This document shows, piece after piece, positions 47,395 to 56,752 of a stretch of 60,638 nucleotides of DNA. The DNA comes from Pseudoxanthobacter soli DSM 19599 (GTDB lineage Bacteria; Pseudomonadota; Alphaproteobacteria; Rhizobiales; Segnochrobactraceae). The notes beneath the pieces are model-generated. The model was not told the DNA's origin and did no database searches. It saw nothing but the letters and a program-made list of their open reading frames with translations. Position numbers and translations under genes: made by a program. Each line of letters opens with the position of its first letter. Within the stretch, counting starts at the first letter, position 1. The stretch covers positions 17,501 through 78,138 of the forward strand of contig CAMDHY010000008.1 in assembly GCA_945898215.1 (NCBI GenBank), in the 5' to 3' direction.

Positions 47395-49779
47395 TCACGG
47401 CAGGCTGAGAAACGAGTCCAGCACCTTCTTCGGCTCGGGGCCCGCCTTCTCGAAGGCGACGCGCACCTTGTTGCCGTCGACCGACAGCACCTTCCCGTAG
47501 CCGAACTTCTGGTGGAAGACGCGCGCGCCGACGGCGAACTTCGCCGCCTCCTCGATCACCGAGCGGGCGACGATCTCGCCCTCGATCAGGCGCACCGGCG
47601 CCGGCCGGGTGCCGCTCGCGGCCGCCTCGCCGGTGCGCGCCCGGGCGCGCTCCCAGCCGGGGGTCGTGTAGCGCGACGACTGGAACGGCTCCATCCGGTC
47701 GAAGCGGCTCTGGCCATAGCCGCCATAGCCGCCGGTGCCGCCCTGCTCGCGCACCTCGACGTGGTCGGCCGGCAGTTCGTCGAGGAAGCGTGACGGGATC
47801 GAGGCGTTCCACATCCCGTGGATGCGGCGGTTGGAGGCGAACCAGACGAGGGCGCGCTTGCGCGCCCGCGTCAGCCCCACATAGGCGAGCCGGCGCTCCT
47901 CCTCGAGCCCGGCCTGGCCGGATTCGTCGAGCGCCCGCTGGTGCGGGAACAGCCCTTCCTCCCAGCCGGGCAGGAAGACGGTATCGAACTCGAGCCCCTT
48001 CGCCGCATGAAGCGTCATCAGCGTCACCGCCTGGGTGCCGGCCTCGCTGTCGGTGTCGACCACAAGCGCGATGTGCTCGAGGAAGGCCTGCAGGCTCTCA
48101 AAGTCCGGCATGGCGCGGACGAGTTCCTTGAGGTTCTCGAGCCGGCCTGGGGCGTCCGGCGAGCGGTCCTGGCGCCACATCTCGGTGTAGCCGGACTCGT
48201 CGAGGACGATCTCCGCCAGTTCCCCGTGCGGCATCCGCTCGAGCGACGCCCGCCAGCGCGCGAACGACGACAGCAGGTCGCGCAGCGTCGAGCGCGCCTT
48301 CGGCTTCAGCTCCTCCGTCTCGACGATCTCGGCGGCGGCCTGCATCAGCGGCACGCGACGGTCGCGGGCGGCGTCGTGCAGCAGACGGACGGTGGCGTCG
48401 CCGAGGCCGCGCTTCGGCGTGTTGACGATGCGCTCGAAGGCAAGGTCGTCGGCCGGCTGGGCGGTGCAGCGCAGATAGGCCAGCGCGTCGCGGATCTCGG
48501 CCCGCTCGTAGAAGCGCGGGCCGCCGACCACCCGGTAGGGCAGGCCCAAGGTGACGAAGCGGTCCTCGAACTCGCGCATCTGGAAGGACGCGCGCACCAG
48601 GATCGCCATCTCGTCGAGGGAGTGGCCCTTCCGCTGCAGGCCCTCGATCTCCTCGCCGACGGCGCGCGCCTCCTCCTGCGAATCCCAGGACGACGCGACG
48701 GTGACCTTCTCGGCGTCGGCGTCGACGATCTCGGTGAACAGCGTCTTGCCGAGGCGGCCCTTGTTGTTGGCGATGAGGTGGGAGGCGCTCGCCAGGATCG
48801 GCGCGGTCGAGCGGTAGTTGCGCTCCAGCCGGATGACGGCGGCGCCGGGGAAGTCGTGCTCGAAGCGCAGGATGTTGTCGACGTCGGCGCCGCGCCAGCC
48901 ATAGATCGACTGGTCGTCGTCGCCGACGCAGCAGAGGTTCGACTGGCCCTGGGCGAGCAGCCGGAGCCAGAGATACTGCGCCGTGTTGGTGTCCTGGTAC
49001 TCGTCGACGAGCATGTAGCGGAAGCGCCGCTGATAGTCGGCGAGGACGTCAGGGTGGGCGCGGAACACCTCGATCGGCAGCACCAGGAGGTCGCCGAAAT
49101 CGGTGGCGTTCAAGGTCTTCAGGCGGTCCTGGTAGGCGGCGTAGAGCGCCTGGCCCTTGCCGCCGGCGAACGCCCGGCCCTCGCCCTGGGGCACGGCGGG
49201 CGGCAGGAGGCCGCGGTTCTTCCAGCCGTCGATGAGGTTCGCGAGCTGGCGCGCCGGCCAGCGCTTCTCGTCGATGCCGTCGGCCTGCAAGAGCTGCTTC
49301 ATCAGCCTGAGCTGGTCGTCGGTGTCCAGGATGGTGAAGTCGGGGCGCAGGCCGACCAGTTCGGCGTTGCGGCGCAGGATGCGCGTGCCGATCGAGTGGA
49401 AGGTGCCGAGCCAGCTCATCCCCTCGGCCGAGGGCCCGATCAGGGCGGCGATGCGGTGCCGCATCTCGCGGGCCGCCTTGTTGGTGAAGGTGACGGCGAG
49501 GATCTGGTAGGGGGCGGCGCGGCCGGTCGCCAGGATGTGGGCGATACGGGTGGTCAGCACGCGCGTCTTGCCGGTACCGGCGCCGGCGAGCACGAGCACC
49601 GGGCCGTCGAGGGTCTCGACGGCGCGGCGCTGCTCGGGGTTGAGGCCGTCGAGATAGCGCGGCGCGCCGGCGCCGAGCGCGCGCGCGGCGATGCCGCCGG
49701 GTTTCGGGGCCGGCGGCGCGGCCTCCTGCGACCGGGGTTCGTCGGGCACGCGGGGCACGCGGCCAGCGGGTGACGCCAT
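47395..49779 (-). CDS. uvrD: ATP-dependent 3'-5' DNA helicase, UvrD/PcrA
   Basis: 794 aa. Superfamily 1A helicase: Q-motif LNPEQRRAVE, Walker A AGAGTGKTRVL (Lys71), motif Ia AVTFTNKAAREM, motif II VDEYQDTN, motif III GDDDQSIYGWRGA, motif IV LERNYRSTAPIL, motif V VTLMTLHAAKGLEF and motif VI AYVGLTRARKR. The C-terminal region ends in a short PcrA/UvrD-like domain with VFHQKFGYGKVLSV (tudor-like RNA-polymerase contact). It unwinds DNA in mismatch and nucleotide-excision repair. It is convergent with the amidotransferase gene. Confidence 0.96.
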   Translation of the reverse strand: MASPAGRVPRVPDEPRSQEAAPPAPKPGGIAARALGAGAPRYLDGLNPEQRRAVETLDGPVLVLAGAGTGKTRVLTTRIAHILATGRAAPYQILAVTFTNKAAREMRHRIAALIGPSAEGMSWLGTFHSIGTRILRRNAELVGLRPDFTILDTDDQLRLMKQLLQADGIDEKRWPARQLANLIDGWKNRGLLPPAVPQGEGRAFAGGKGQALYAAYQDRLKTLNATDFGDLLVLPIEVFRAHPDVLADYQRRFRYMLVDEYQDTNTAQYLWLRLLAQGQSNLCCVGDDDQSIYGWRGADVDNILRFEHDFPGAAVIRLERNYRSTAPILASASHLIANNKGRLGKTLFTEIVDADAEKVTVASSWDSQEEARAVGEEIEGLQRKGHSLDEMAILVRASFQMREFEDRFVTLGLPYRVVGGPRFYERAEIRDALAYLRCTAQPADDLAFERIVNTPKRGLGDATVRLLHDAARDRRVPLMQAAAEIVETEELKPKARSTLRDLLSSFARWRASLERMPHGELAEIVLDESGYTEMWRQDRSPDAPGRLENLKELVRAMPDFESLQAFLEHIALVVDTDSEAGTQAVTLMTLHAAKGLEFDTVFLPGWEEGLFPHQRALDESGQAGLEEERRLAYVGLTRARKRALVWFASNRRIHGMWNASIPSRFLDELPADHVEVREQGGTGGYGGYGQSRFDRMEPFQSSRYTTPGWERARARTGEAAASGTRPAPVRLIEGEIVARSVIEEAAKFAVGARVFHQKFGYGKVLSVDGNKVRVAFEKAGPEPKKVLDSFLSLP

Positions 49780-49934
49780 CGTGGACGGCCTTTCGCCGAG
49801 GAGCGGGCGGCGGCGATTCGCCGGGACGCCGCCGAGGATACAGGAAATGCGAGCGGCGGTGTGGCGGCGGCGGGGCCGCGGGACGCCGGCGTCACGCCCG
49901 CGTGGATCGCCTCAGAACGCCCGCGTTGATCGCC

Positions 49935-51149
49935 TCAGATGGACGGCGGACGGCGGTCCGGCAAGGCCGCGCGGACGCGGCGGGTGGTCGCCCACAGGGT
50001 GAAGGCGGCGAGGCCGAGGGCGGCTATGAAGGCCGGCAGCGACCACCAGGCGGCTTCGACGGCGGCTCCGACGGCGATGCCGGTGACGGCGCCGGCCACC
50101 ATCTGCAGGAACCCCAGCAGCGAGGAGGCGCTGCCGGCGCGCTGCGGGAACGGCATGATCGCCGCCGCGGTCGCCTGCGGCAAAGCGAGCCCGAGCCCGG
50201 CGAGATAGACCATCATCGGCACGAAGATCTCGGCCGGGTGGCCGGGGCCGGCGAGGGCGGCGACGAGCATCGCGACGCCGCCGATGGCGTTGATCGCCGT
50301 CCCGAGGCCCATCACCCGCGACATCCCGAGCCGCATGACGATGCGCTGGCCGGCGAGCGAGCCGGCGGTGAAGGCGAGCGCGCCGGCCCCGAAGGCGAGG
50401 CCGAAGGCGATCGGCCCGAGACCGTAGTGGTCCTGCAGCACGAAGGAAGAGCCGGAGATGTAGGCGAACAGTCCGCCATAGACGGCGCAGAGGATCGCGA
50501 CGTTGGCGCAGAAGGCGCCGGAGCGCAGGATCGCCGCGAAGTCGCTCGCGATGCCGGCCGGCGACAGCTTCATCGACGGGTCGCCGCCGCGCGTCTCCGG
50601 CAGCCGTGTCAGCGCCACGAAGGCGAGGAGACCGGCGAAGGCGAGGGTGAAGACGAAGGAGGAGCGCCAGCCGCCGATGCCGTCGAGCAGCCCGCCGATC
50701 GTCGGCGCGATCGCCGGCACGACGCCCATGATGGCGCCCATGCGGGCGAGTTCCTGGCCGGCGCGCGAGCCCTCGTAGAGGTCGCGGACGATCGAGCGGG
50801 CGAGGATCACCGGCCCGGCACCGCCGAGGGCCTGGATGAAACGCCCGAGGATCAGCGTCTCGACGGTGGGGGCGAGCGCGCAGGCCAGCGTCCCGAGCAT
50901 CAGAATGGCGAGGCCGGCGAACAGCACCGGGCGGCGGCCGTAGCGGTCGGCCATCGGCCCGTAGACCAGCATGCCGGCGGCGAAGCCGACGAGGAACACC
51001 GACAGCGTCAGCTGCACGCGGGCGATCGACGAGCCGAAGTCGTCGACGATGCGCGGCAGCGACGGCAGGTACATGTCCGTCGACAGCGGGCCGATCGCCG
51101 TCAGCAGCGCGAGCAGGACGGTGAGCGCGATCGACCCCGGCCTCAGCAC
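49935..51149 (-). CDS. Bcr/CflA-type MFS drug efflux transporter
   Basis: 404 aa, twelve membrane segments. The start [18 protein letters not shown] is the Bcr/CflA signature, motif A reads [13 protein letters not shown] between helices 2 and 3, and the helix-4 [12 protein letters not shown] motif is present. Such proton antiporters export bicyclomycin, chloramphenicol or sulfonamides in relatives. It follows rplS on the same strand beyond a terminator, so it probably has its own promoter. Confidence 0.93.
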   Translation of the reverse strand: MLRPGSIALTVLLALLTAIGPLSTDMYLPSLPRIVDDFGSSIARVQLTLSVFLVGFAAGMLVYGPMADRYGRRPVLFAGLAILMLGTLACALAPTVETLILGRFIQALGGAGPVILARSIVRDLYEGSRAGQELARMGAIMGVVPAIAPTIGGLLDGIGGWRSSFVFTLAFAGLLAFVALTRLPETRGGDPSMKLSPAGIASDFAAILRSGAFCANVAILCAVYGGLFAYISGSSFVLQDHYGLGPIAFGLAFGAGALAFTAGSLAGQRIVMRLGMSRVMGLGTAINAIGGVAMLVAALAGPGHPAEIFVPMMVYLAGLGLALPQATAAAIMPFPQRAGSASSLLGFLQMVAGAVTGIAVGAAVEAAWWSLPAFIAALGLAAFTLWATTRRVRAALPDRRPPSI

Positions 51150-51164
51150 CGCACGCCCTCGTCC

Positions 51165-51206
51165 GGAAAAGGGAAGGCACCCGCGCCGGAGCGGCGGGGT
51201 GCCTTT
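51165..51206 (-). terminator. Rho-independent terminator after rplS
   Basis: AAGGCACCC (51174-51182) is complementary to GGGTGCCTT (51197-51205). On the minus strand the hairpin is followed by CCCTTTT. It lies about 70 bases beyond the rplS stop and 16 bases before the MFS gene start. The T-tract is short, so efficiency may be modest. Confidence 0.6.
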
Positions 51207-51274
51207 CAGCTTCGCGACGGTCTCCGCCGCATCGTCTCTCCCGCCGCAGCCTCAGGCCGCGGCGCGCCGTCCGC

Positions 51275-51685
51275 TCACTCGGCGGCGGCGACCGGAGCGG
51301 CGGCGAGGTTCGCGGTCTTGCCGCGGGCGTCGCGCTTCTCGACGATGCGCGCCGCCTTGCCGGTCAGGCCGCGCAGATAATAGAGCTTGGCGCGCCGCAC
51401 CTTGCCGCGGCGCACGAGATCGACCGACTCGATCATCGGCGAGTAGATCGGGAAGACTCGCTCGACGCCCTCGCCGTAGGAGATCTTGCGGACCGTGAAG
51501 CTCTCGTTCAGGCCGGCGCCGCCGCGGGCGATGCAGACGCCCTCGTAGGCCTGCACGCGGGTGCGGGTGCCTTCGGTGACGCGCACGTTCACCTTCACGG
51601 TGTCGCCGGGGGCGAAGGCCGGAAGGGTGCGCTTGGCGGCGACCGCCGCCATCTGCTCTTGGTTGAGCTCGTCGATGATGTTCAT
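51275..51685 (-). CDS. rplS: 50S ribosomal protein L19
   Basis: 136 aa. bL19 hallmarks: [50 protein letters not shown] and [20 protein letters not shown]. The C-terminal extension is Ala/Lys-rich as in alphaproteobacteria. Unusually for many bacteria, trmD and rimM are not adjacent here; the gene stands alone with its own promoter and terminator. Confidence 0.97.
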   Translation of the reverse strand: MNIIDELNQEQMAAVAAKRTLPAFAPGDTVKVNVRVTEGTRTRVQAYEGVCIARGGAGLNESFTVRKISYGEGVERVFPIYSPMIESVDLVRRGKVRRAKLYYLRGLTGKAARIVEKRDARGKTANLAAAPVAAAE

Positions 51686-51786
51686 GACCGTCGTCTCTTC
51701 ACTCGCCGCCGGACACCGCTCGCCCGGACCACGGCGTCCGTGCGGTTCCGAGGCGGCGTACGATCGTTGGGAAACTGCGGCGAGCC

Positions 51787-51813
51787 ATTATACGAATCCC
51801 GCGGGCTTGTCGA
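51787..51813 (-). promoter_or_regulatory. Candidate rplS promoter
   Basis: On the minus strand a perfect -10 hexamer TATAAT lies at 51792-51787, with TCGACA as a -35-like hexamer at 51813-51808; the 15-base spacing is shorter than ideal. It would give a leader of about 95 nt before rplS. Perfect TATAAT boxes are rare in this GC-rich sequence. Confidence 0.45.
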
Positions 51814-51955
51814 TTCCGATGTGACGGGACGGTGTCGCCGGATTGACGCCCGCCCCCCGCGCCGCTATAGACCGCGCCGACGGCGGCCGAGGGCTGCCCT
51901 TTCGGCATTTGGCGTGCGCTTCGGCGTGCGCCCGAACCGCAGACACCGGAACACC

Positions 51956-52222
51956 ATGGCGAACACGTCCTCGGCCAAGAAGATGGCCCGCAAGATCGAT
52001 GCGCGCACCGAGATGAATCGGGCGCGTCGCAGCCGCGTGCGCACTTTCCTGCGCAAGGTCGAGGAGGCGATCGCCTCCGGCGACCAGTCCGCCGCGAAGG
52101 CGGCGTTGGCGGCGGCCGAGCCGGAGCTGATGCGCGCGGCCTCCAAGGGCGTCGTGCACAAGAACACCGCGTCCCGCAAGGTCTCGCGCCTCGCGGCCCG
52201 CGTGAAGGCGATCGCCGCCTGA
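51956..52222 (+). CDS. rpsT: 30S ribosomal protein S20
   Basis: 88 aa from ATG 51956. bS20 pattern: [20 protein letters not shown] with basic helices, [12 protein letters not shown], and the conserved close [20 protein letters not shown]. The rpsT gene lies upstream of dnaA in many alphaproteobacteria, as here. It is divergent from rplS and ends in a clear terminator. Confidence 0.97.
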   Translation: MANTSSAKKMARKIDARTEMNRARRSRVRTFLRKVEEAIASGDQSAAKAALAAAEPELMRAASKGVVHKNTASRKVSRLAARVKAIAA

Positions 52223-52326
52223 GATCGGGCCCGTCGCCGGCCGGACGCCCGTCCGGTCGCCGAAAGCCCATCTCAAGGTCCCGCTTGCGGCCGTCGCTCC
52301 CGCGGCGGTCCGGCGGGCGGAAACGG

Positions 52327-52353
52327 AGGCCCGGCTCGCGCCGGGCCTTTTTT
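52327..52353 (+). terminator. Rho-independent terminator of rpsT
   Basis: AGGCCCGGC (52327-52335), loop TCGC, GCCGGGCCT (52340-52348), then six T. A perfect 9-bp stem with a four-base loop, about 105 bases after the rpsT stop. Confidence 0.93.
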
Positions 52354-53228
52354 GCGTTCGCGGTCCGCATCCGCGCCGGCCCGTTCCGGCGTTTCCAGGC
52401 CCCACCCGCGGCGCTTCGTCAGTTCCGGCGTCCGTCTGCGGCCGCCGCAGCCCCGGCCCTTGTCCGTGCTCCCCGGCGCCTTTATCCTTCCGCAGCCACG
52501 TCCCGTCGACGGTCCCGCCGCCCCCATGCCGGGGCGCGCCCGGACGCGTCGGGCGAGGCTGGAATCGGGCGGGTGCTGCCCGGTCCGAAGGGCCGCGTCA
52601 AGGGGCGAACGACCTCGTCCACGGCCGTCCACAGGCAAAGGTGGCTAAGCTTTGCCAGGACGCCACACAGTGTTTCGCCGGCTTTCGAGCTGACTCGAAG
52701 AAGGGCGCTGCCGCAAAGCCTTAGCGACAGGTCGTAGGTGCTCCTCGACGCTCCCCGGGCGAGGAGGCGAGTCAAGGCGTCCGGCTATTATTTTTTTTAC
52801 CTTCCGATGCCTTGGGGACCGTCGCGCCGGGCAATTGTGGCAAGGCTTTGAGTCTGCACGTTTTGCCCGGCGACCACCGCCTCCGGGGTGGCTCGGCTGG
52901 GTCGGTGAACGGTGCGCGAGGCCGTCGCGGGGCGATTCAAGCTGTTGCGGCCCCCACCCCCTCTGTGTATTTTCGAAGCCATCGGGGGCGTTCCTCCCGG
53001 CTCACCAAACATTGAGTTCGTCTGCAACGCCTATTTCAGGCGAGGCGATCAGTTTGTCTGCGTTTCTGTATCCAGAACCTTCAACAAGATCAGGAATTTC
53101 CAGATGCGCATCGAACTGAACGCAGGGACTAGACTTTAGCGGACGGCTTCCGTACGTCCCACGCGACGAAACTCATCAAGCACCATCCGGAACACGACAG
53201 CGGCGCGCAGCGCCGTAGGGGAAGATCC
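52354..53228. other. Long intergenic region upstream of dnaA, GANTC-rich
   Basis: About 875 bases without a supportable gene. GANTC, the target of the cell-cycle methylase CcrM, occurs at 52562, 52692, 52769, 52850 and 52934. An eight-T tract lies near 52792, and the stretch from about 52970 to 53140 is markedly less GC-rich. No consensus DnaA box (TTATCCACA) was found. Short open frames (for example ending at 53139) lack recognisable products. The region probably holds the promoters for rhodanese/dnaA and possibly replication-control sites. Confidence 0.5.
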
Positions 53229-53675
53229 ATGCCCGCTGACGCAGCGAACTCCTATGCCGGTGACGTCTCGCCGGACGAGGCCTGGGCCCTGCTTGAAGGT
53301 GATCCGAAGGCGGTGCTCGTCGACGTCCGCACGGTGGCGGAGTGGAACTTCGTCGGCACCCCGGATCTGCGTCCGCTCGGCAAGCAGGCGCTGCTCGTGG
53401 AGTGGCAGGGTTTCCCGTCGGCCGGCCCGCGGCCGGACTTCGTTGCCACCGTCGAGCGCCATTTCGGCGACAACGGCGTGCCGAAGGATGCGCCGGTGCT
53501 GCTGCTCTGCCGCTCCGGGGCGCGCAGCCGTTCGGCCGCCATCGCGCTGACGGCGGCGGGCTTCGGGCGGGCCTTCAACATCGACAACGGCTTCGAGGGA
53601 CCGCTCGACCCGGAGGGGCACCGGGGCGGCGTCGACGGCTGGAAGGCTCGCGGCCTGCCGTGGGCGCAGGGCTGA
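53229..53675 (+). CDS. Rhodanese-like sulfurtransferase domain protein
   Basis: 148 aa, a single rhodanese domain: VSPDEAWALLEGDPKAVLVD, VRTVAEWNFVG, and the active-site loop LLCRSGARSRSAA with its catalytic Cys, followed by FNIDNGFEGPLDPEGHRGG. It transfers sulfane sulfur to an acceptor in the cytoplasm. A cytoplasmic rhodanese just before dnaA is common in Rhizobiales. An in-frame ATG for dnaA overlaps its stop, so read-through expression of dnaA is possible. Confidence 0.93.
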   Translation: MPADAANSYAGDVSPDEAWALLEGDPKAVLVDVRTVAEWNFVGTPDLRPLGKQALLVEWQGFPSAGPRPDFVATVERHFGDNGVPKDAPVLLLCRSGARSRSAAIALTAAGFGRAFNIDNGFEGPLDPEGHRGGVDGWKARGLPWAQG

Positions 53676-53827
53676 TGGTGCGGCGTGCGGCGGCGGCCGC
53701 CAAACGGGACGACTGGTGGAGGGGATCGGTGACGCGGCCCGGTGACGGGCCGGCGAGGGTGTGGGGAACGAACACGACCGAAGACGGGACGGAACCGGCG
53801 GACGGGCCGGTGGCGACGAGGGCGACG

Positions 53828-55480
53828 ATGGACAGCTTCGCAGACGACGGATCGGACGACGGAGAGGCGCTGAGCGCGATGGAACCGGTTTCGGTGCCGC
53901 AGGACGCGGCGTCGGAAGGCCGGCCCGCCGACGGCGAGGTGCCCTGCGACGGCGGCCCCGCGGAGATTGCCGCCGAGCCCCCCGCCGGCGAGCCCGCCGC
54001 CGAGGTCTGGAACCGCGTCAAGGCGCGCCTCAGGGCCGAGTTCGGCGAGGCGGTGTTCTCGAGCTGGTTCGCCCGCCTCGATTTCGAGGACAGCGACACC
54101 GCGGCACTGCGGTTGTCGGTCCCGACGCGCTTCCTCAAGCAATGGATCCACGGCAACTACGGCGACCGCATCGCCGAGCTCTGGCGCATCGAGAGCGGCG
54201 GCGTCCGCCGCGTCGACATCGCCGTGCGCACCGCCGGCCGCGGCCGGGCCGTCGCCGCCCCGACGGCGGCGGTGGCGGTGCGAGCGCCGGCGCCGGAGCC
54301 TCGCCGCTCCGAGGGCCAGCGCCGGACGACCTCCGGCACCACCGGCGCCCGGCCGTCCGCTCCCCGCCCCGACAGTGGCCGCACCGACGCTGGCCGCCAC
54401 GACGGTGGCCGCGATTCCGCGCTCGCCGGCTCGCCCCTCGATCCGCGCTTCACCTTCGAGACCTTCCTCGAGGGCCGCACCAACGCGCTGGCGCTTGCCG
54501 CCGCGAAGCAGGTCGCCGGCGCCCGGCCGGGCGAGGCGGTGCCGTTCAACCCCTTGTTCGTGCAGGCCCCCGTCGGCTTCGGCAAGACGCACCTCCTGCA
54601 GGCGATCGCCGGCGAGGCGCAGCGCGCCGGCGGTCGGCGGGTGCTCTATCTCACCGCCGAGCACTTCGTGTACCGCTTCGTCACCGCCCTGCAGGCGCAC
54701 ACCGCGCTCAACTTCAAGGACGCGCTGCGCGAGATCGACCTTCTCATCATCGACGACATGCAGTTCCTGCAGGGCGACCGCAGCCAGGCGGAGTTCTGCC
54801 ATACCCTCAACGCCTTGATCGACGGCGCCCGCCAGGTCGTGGTCGCCGGTGACCGGCCGCCGAGCGAACTCGAATCCCTCGATGCCCGCGTCCGCTCGCG
54901 CCTCGCCGGCGGGCTGCTCGTCGAACTGATGCCGCCGGATGCCGAGCTGCGGCGCCGCATCCTCGCCCAGCGCCTCGCCGCCCAGCGCGTCGCCTTCCCC
55001 GGCGTCGAGGTGCCGGAGGCCGTGATCGACTTCGTCGCCCGCGCCGTCGCCACCAACGGGCGCGACCTCGAGGGCGCGGCGAACCGCCTCGTCGCCCACA
55101 ACCAGCTGACCGGCGCGCCGATCTCGATCGAGATGGCCGAGACTGTGCTGCGCGATCTCCTGAAGCAGCGCGAGGGCCGGCGCGTCCGCATCGAGGACAT
55201 CCAGCGCGTCGTCGCCCGCCACTATTCGATCCCGAAGACCGACCTCGTCTCGGCCCGGCGCACCCAGGCGATCGTCCGGCCGCGCCAGATCGCCATGTAC
55301 CTCGCCAAGGTAATGACGCCGCGCTCGCTGCCGGAGATCGGCCGGCGCTTCGGCGGCCGCGACCACACCACGGTCCTGCACGCGGTGCGCAAGATCGACG
55401 AACTCGCCAAGACGGACAGCCGTCTTGCCGACGACATCGAGCTCCTGAAGCGTCAGATCGAGGACGAGCCGGCGCGCTGA
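53828..55480 (+). CDS. dnaA: Chromosomal replication initiator DnaA
   Basis: 550 aa from ATG 53828 (GAGGG five bases upstream); ATGs at 53675 and 53879 are alternatives. Domain I (VWNRVKARLRAEFGEAVFSS, FLKQWIHGNY) follows an acidic leader of about 55 residues. Domain II is a Pro/Arg-rich linker. Domain III is the AAA+ ATPase, with P-loop APVGFGKTHLLQAI (the usual first glycine is Ala), Walker B LLIIDDMQFLQG and a sensor-1 VVVAGDRPPSEL region. Domain IV carries the DNA-binding signature GGRDHTTVLHAVRKI. It starts the dnaA-dnaN-recF cluster. Confidence 0.96.
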   Translation: MDSFADDGSDDGEALSAMEPVSVPQDAASEGRPADGEVPCDGGPAEIAAEPPAGEPAAEVWNRVKARLRAEFGEAVFSSWFARLDFEDSDTAALRLSVPTRFLKQWIHGNYGDRIAELWRIESGGVRRVDIAVRTAGRGRAVAAPTAAVAVRAPAPEPRRSEGQRRTTSGTTGARPSAPRPDSGRTDAGRHDGGRDSALAGSPLDPRFTFETFLEGRTNALALAAAKQVAGARPGEAVPFNPLFVQAPVGFGKTHLLQAIAGEAQRAGGRRVLYLTAEHFVYRFVTALQAHTALNFKDALREIDLLIIDDMQFLQGDRSQAEFCHTLNALIDGARQVVVAGDRPPSELESLDARVRSRLAGGLLVELMPPDAELRRRILAQRLAAQRVAFPGVEVPEAVIDFVARAVATNGRDLEGAANRLVAHNQLTGAPISIEMAETVLRDLLKQREGRRVRIEDIQRVVARHYSIPKTDLVSARRTQAIVRPRQIAMYLAKVMTPRSLPEIGRRFGGRDHTTVLHAVRKIDELAKTDSRLADDIELLKRQIEDEPAR

Positions 55481-55633
55481 GCGCCGGTTCGCCAGCCGAT
55501 TTGCAGGGTGGGCGGCCGATCGCCCGCCACGCCGCCCCTTGCATCCGGCGTCGTCAGCGGGCAGGTTCGGCGCCCCCGGCGCTGGTCCTCGGCGCCGGTC
55601 CCCTTTCCTGACCCCGAAGACGGACCGACATCG

Positions 55634-56752
55634 ATGCGCGCGACCCTGGAGCGGGCTCACCTGCTGAAGACGCTGTCGCACGTGCACCGTGTCGTCGAGC
55701 GTCGCAACACCATCCCGATCCTCTCCAACGTGCTGGTGCGCGCCAACGGCGGCGAGGTGCGCCTGAAGGCGACCGACCTCGACCTCGAGATCACCGAGAC
55801 GACGCCGGCGGTGGTCGAGCAGCCCGGTGCCACCACCGTGCCGGCCCACCTCCTGCACGACATCGTCCGCAAGCTGCCCGACGGCGCCCAGGTGTCGCTC
55901 GAGACCGCCCCCGACGGTGCCAACCTGTCGATCCGGTCCGGCCGCTCGCGCTTCAACCTGCAGATGCTGCCGGAGACCGATTTCCCCGACATCACCGCCG
56001 GGCCGTTCACCCACCGCTTCGAGATGAAGGCGGCCGACCTCAGGCGGCTGATCGACCGGACCCAGTTCGCGATCTCCAACGAGGAGACGCGCTACTATCT
56101 GAACGGCATCTATCTCCACACCCTCGACAGCCGCGGTGGCCCGATGCTGCGCGCCGTCGCCACCGACGGACACCGCCTCGCCCAGGCGGACATCACCGCT
56201 CCGGCGGGATCGGCCGGGATGCCGGGCGTCATCGTGCCGCGCAAGACGGTCGGTGAGATCAAGAACCTCATCGACGACCCCGAGGCGATCGCCACGGTGG
56301 AACTCTCCGAGGCGAAGCTGCGCGTCTCGATCGGCACGGTGGTGCTCACCTCGAAGCTGATCGACGGCACCTTCCCCGACTATGCCCGCGTCATCCCACA
56401 GGGCAACGACAAGGAACTCGCCGTCGAGCGCGACGACTTCAAGACCGCCGTCGACCGCGTCTCGACGGTGTCGAGCGAGCGCGGCCGGGCGGTGAAGCTG
56501 TCGATCTCCGAGGGCAAGCTGGTGCTCGCCGTCAACAATCCGGACTCCGGCTCGGCCACCGAGGAGGTGCCGGCCGACTACGACGACGAGGCGCTCGAGA
56601 TCGGCTTCAACGCCAAGTACCTGCTCGACATCGCCGACCAGATCGGCAGCGGCACGATGCGCTTCCGCCTCGCCGATCCGGGCTCGCCGACACTGATCCA
56701 GGATGGCGGCGACGAGAGCGCGCTCTTCGTGCTCATGCCGATGCGGGTGTGA
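55634..56752 (+). CDS. dnaN: DNA polymerase III beta subunit (sliding clamp)
   Basis: 372 aa from ATG 55634, the family's usual length. Three clamp domains can be followed: RATLERAHLLKTLSHVHRVVE, then RRLIDRTQFAISNEETRYYL with AVATDGHRLA, and DFKTAVDRVSTVSSERGRAVKL ending LFVLMPMRV. The C-terminal MPMRV-type ending forms the partner-binding cleft. It follows dnaA by about 150 bases and overlaps recF by GTGA. Confidence 0.97.
   Translation: MRATLERAHLLKTLSHVHRVVERRNTIPILSNVLVRANGGEVRLKATDLDLEITETTPAVVEQPGATTVPAHLLHDIVRKLPDGAQVSLETAPDGANLSIRSGRSRFNLQMLPETDFPDITAGPFTHRFEMKAADLRRLIDRTQFAISNEETRYYLNGIYLHTLDSRGGPMLRAVATDGHRLAQADITAPAGSAGMPGVIVPRKTVGEIKNLIDDPEAIATVELSEAKLRVSIGTVVLTSKLIDGTFPDYARVIPQGNDKELAVERDDFKTAVDRVSTVSSERGRAVKLSISEGKLVLAVNNPDSGSATEEVPADYDDEALEIGFNAKYLLDIADQIGSGTMRFRLADPGSPTLIQDGGDESALFVLMPMRV

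Noticed and set aside
52354-53228. Chromosomal replication origin between rpsT and dnaA
   Set aside because: No TTATCCACA-type DnaA boxes were found. In alphaproteobacteria the origin is often elsewhere. GANTC clustering alone fits promoter control equally well.
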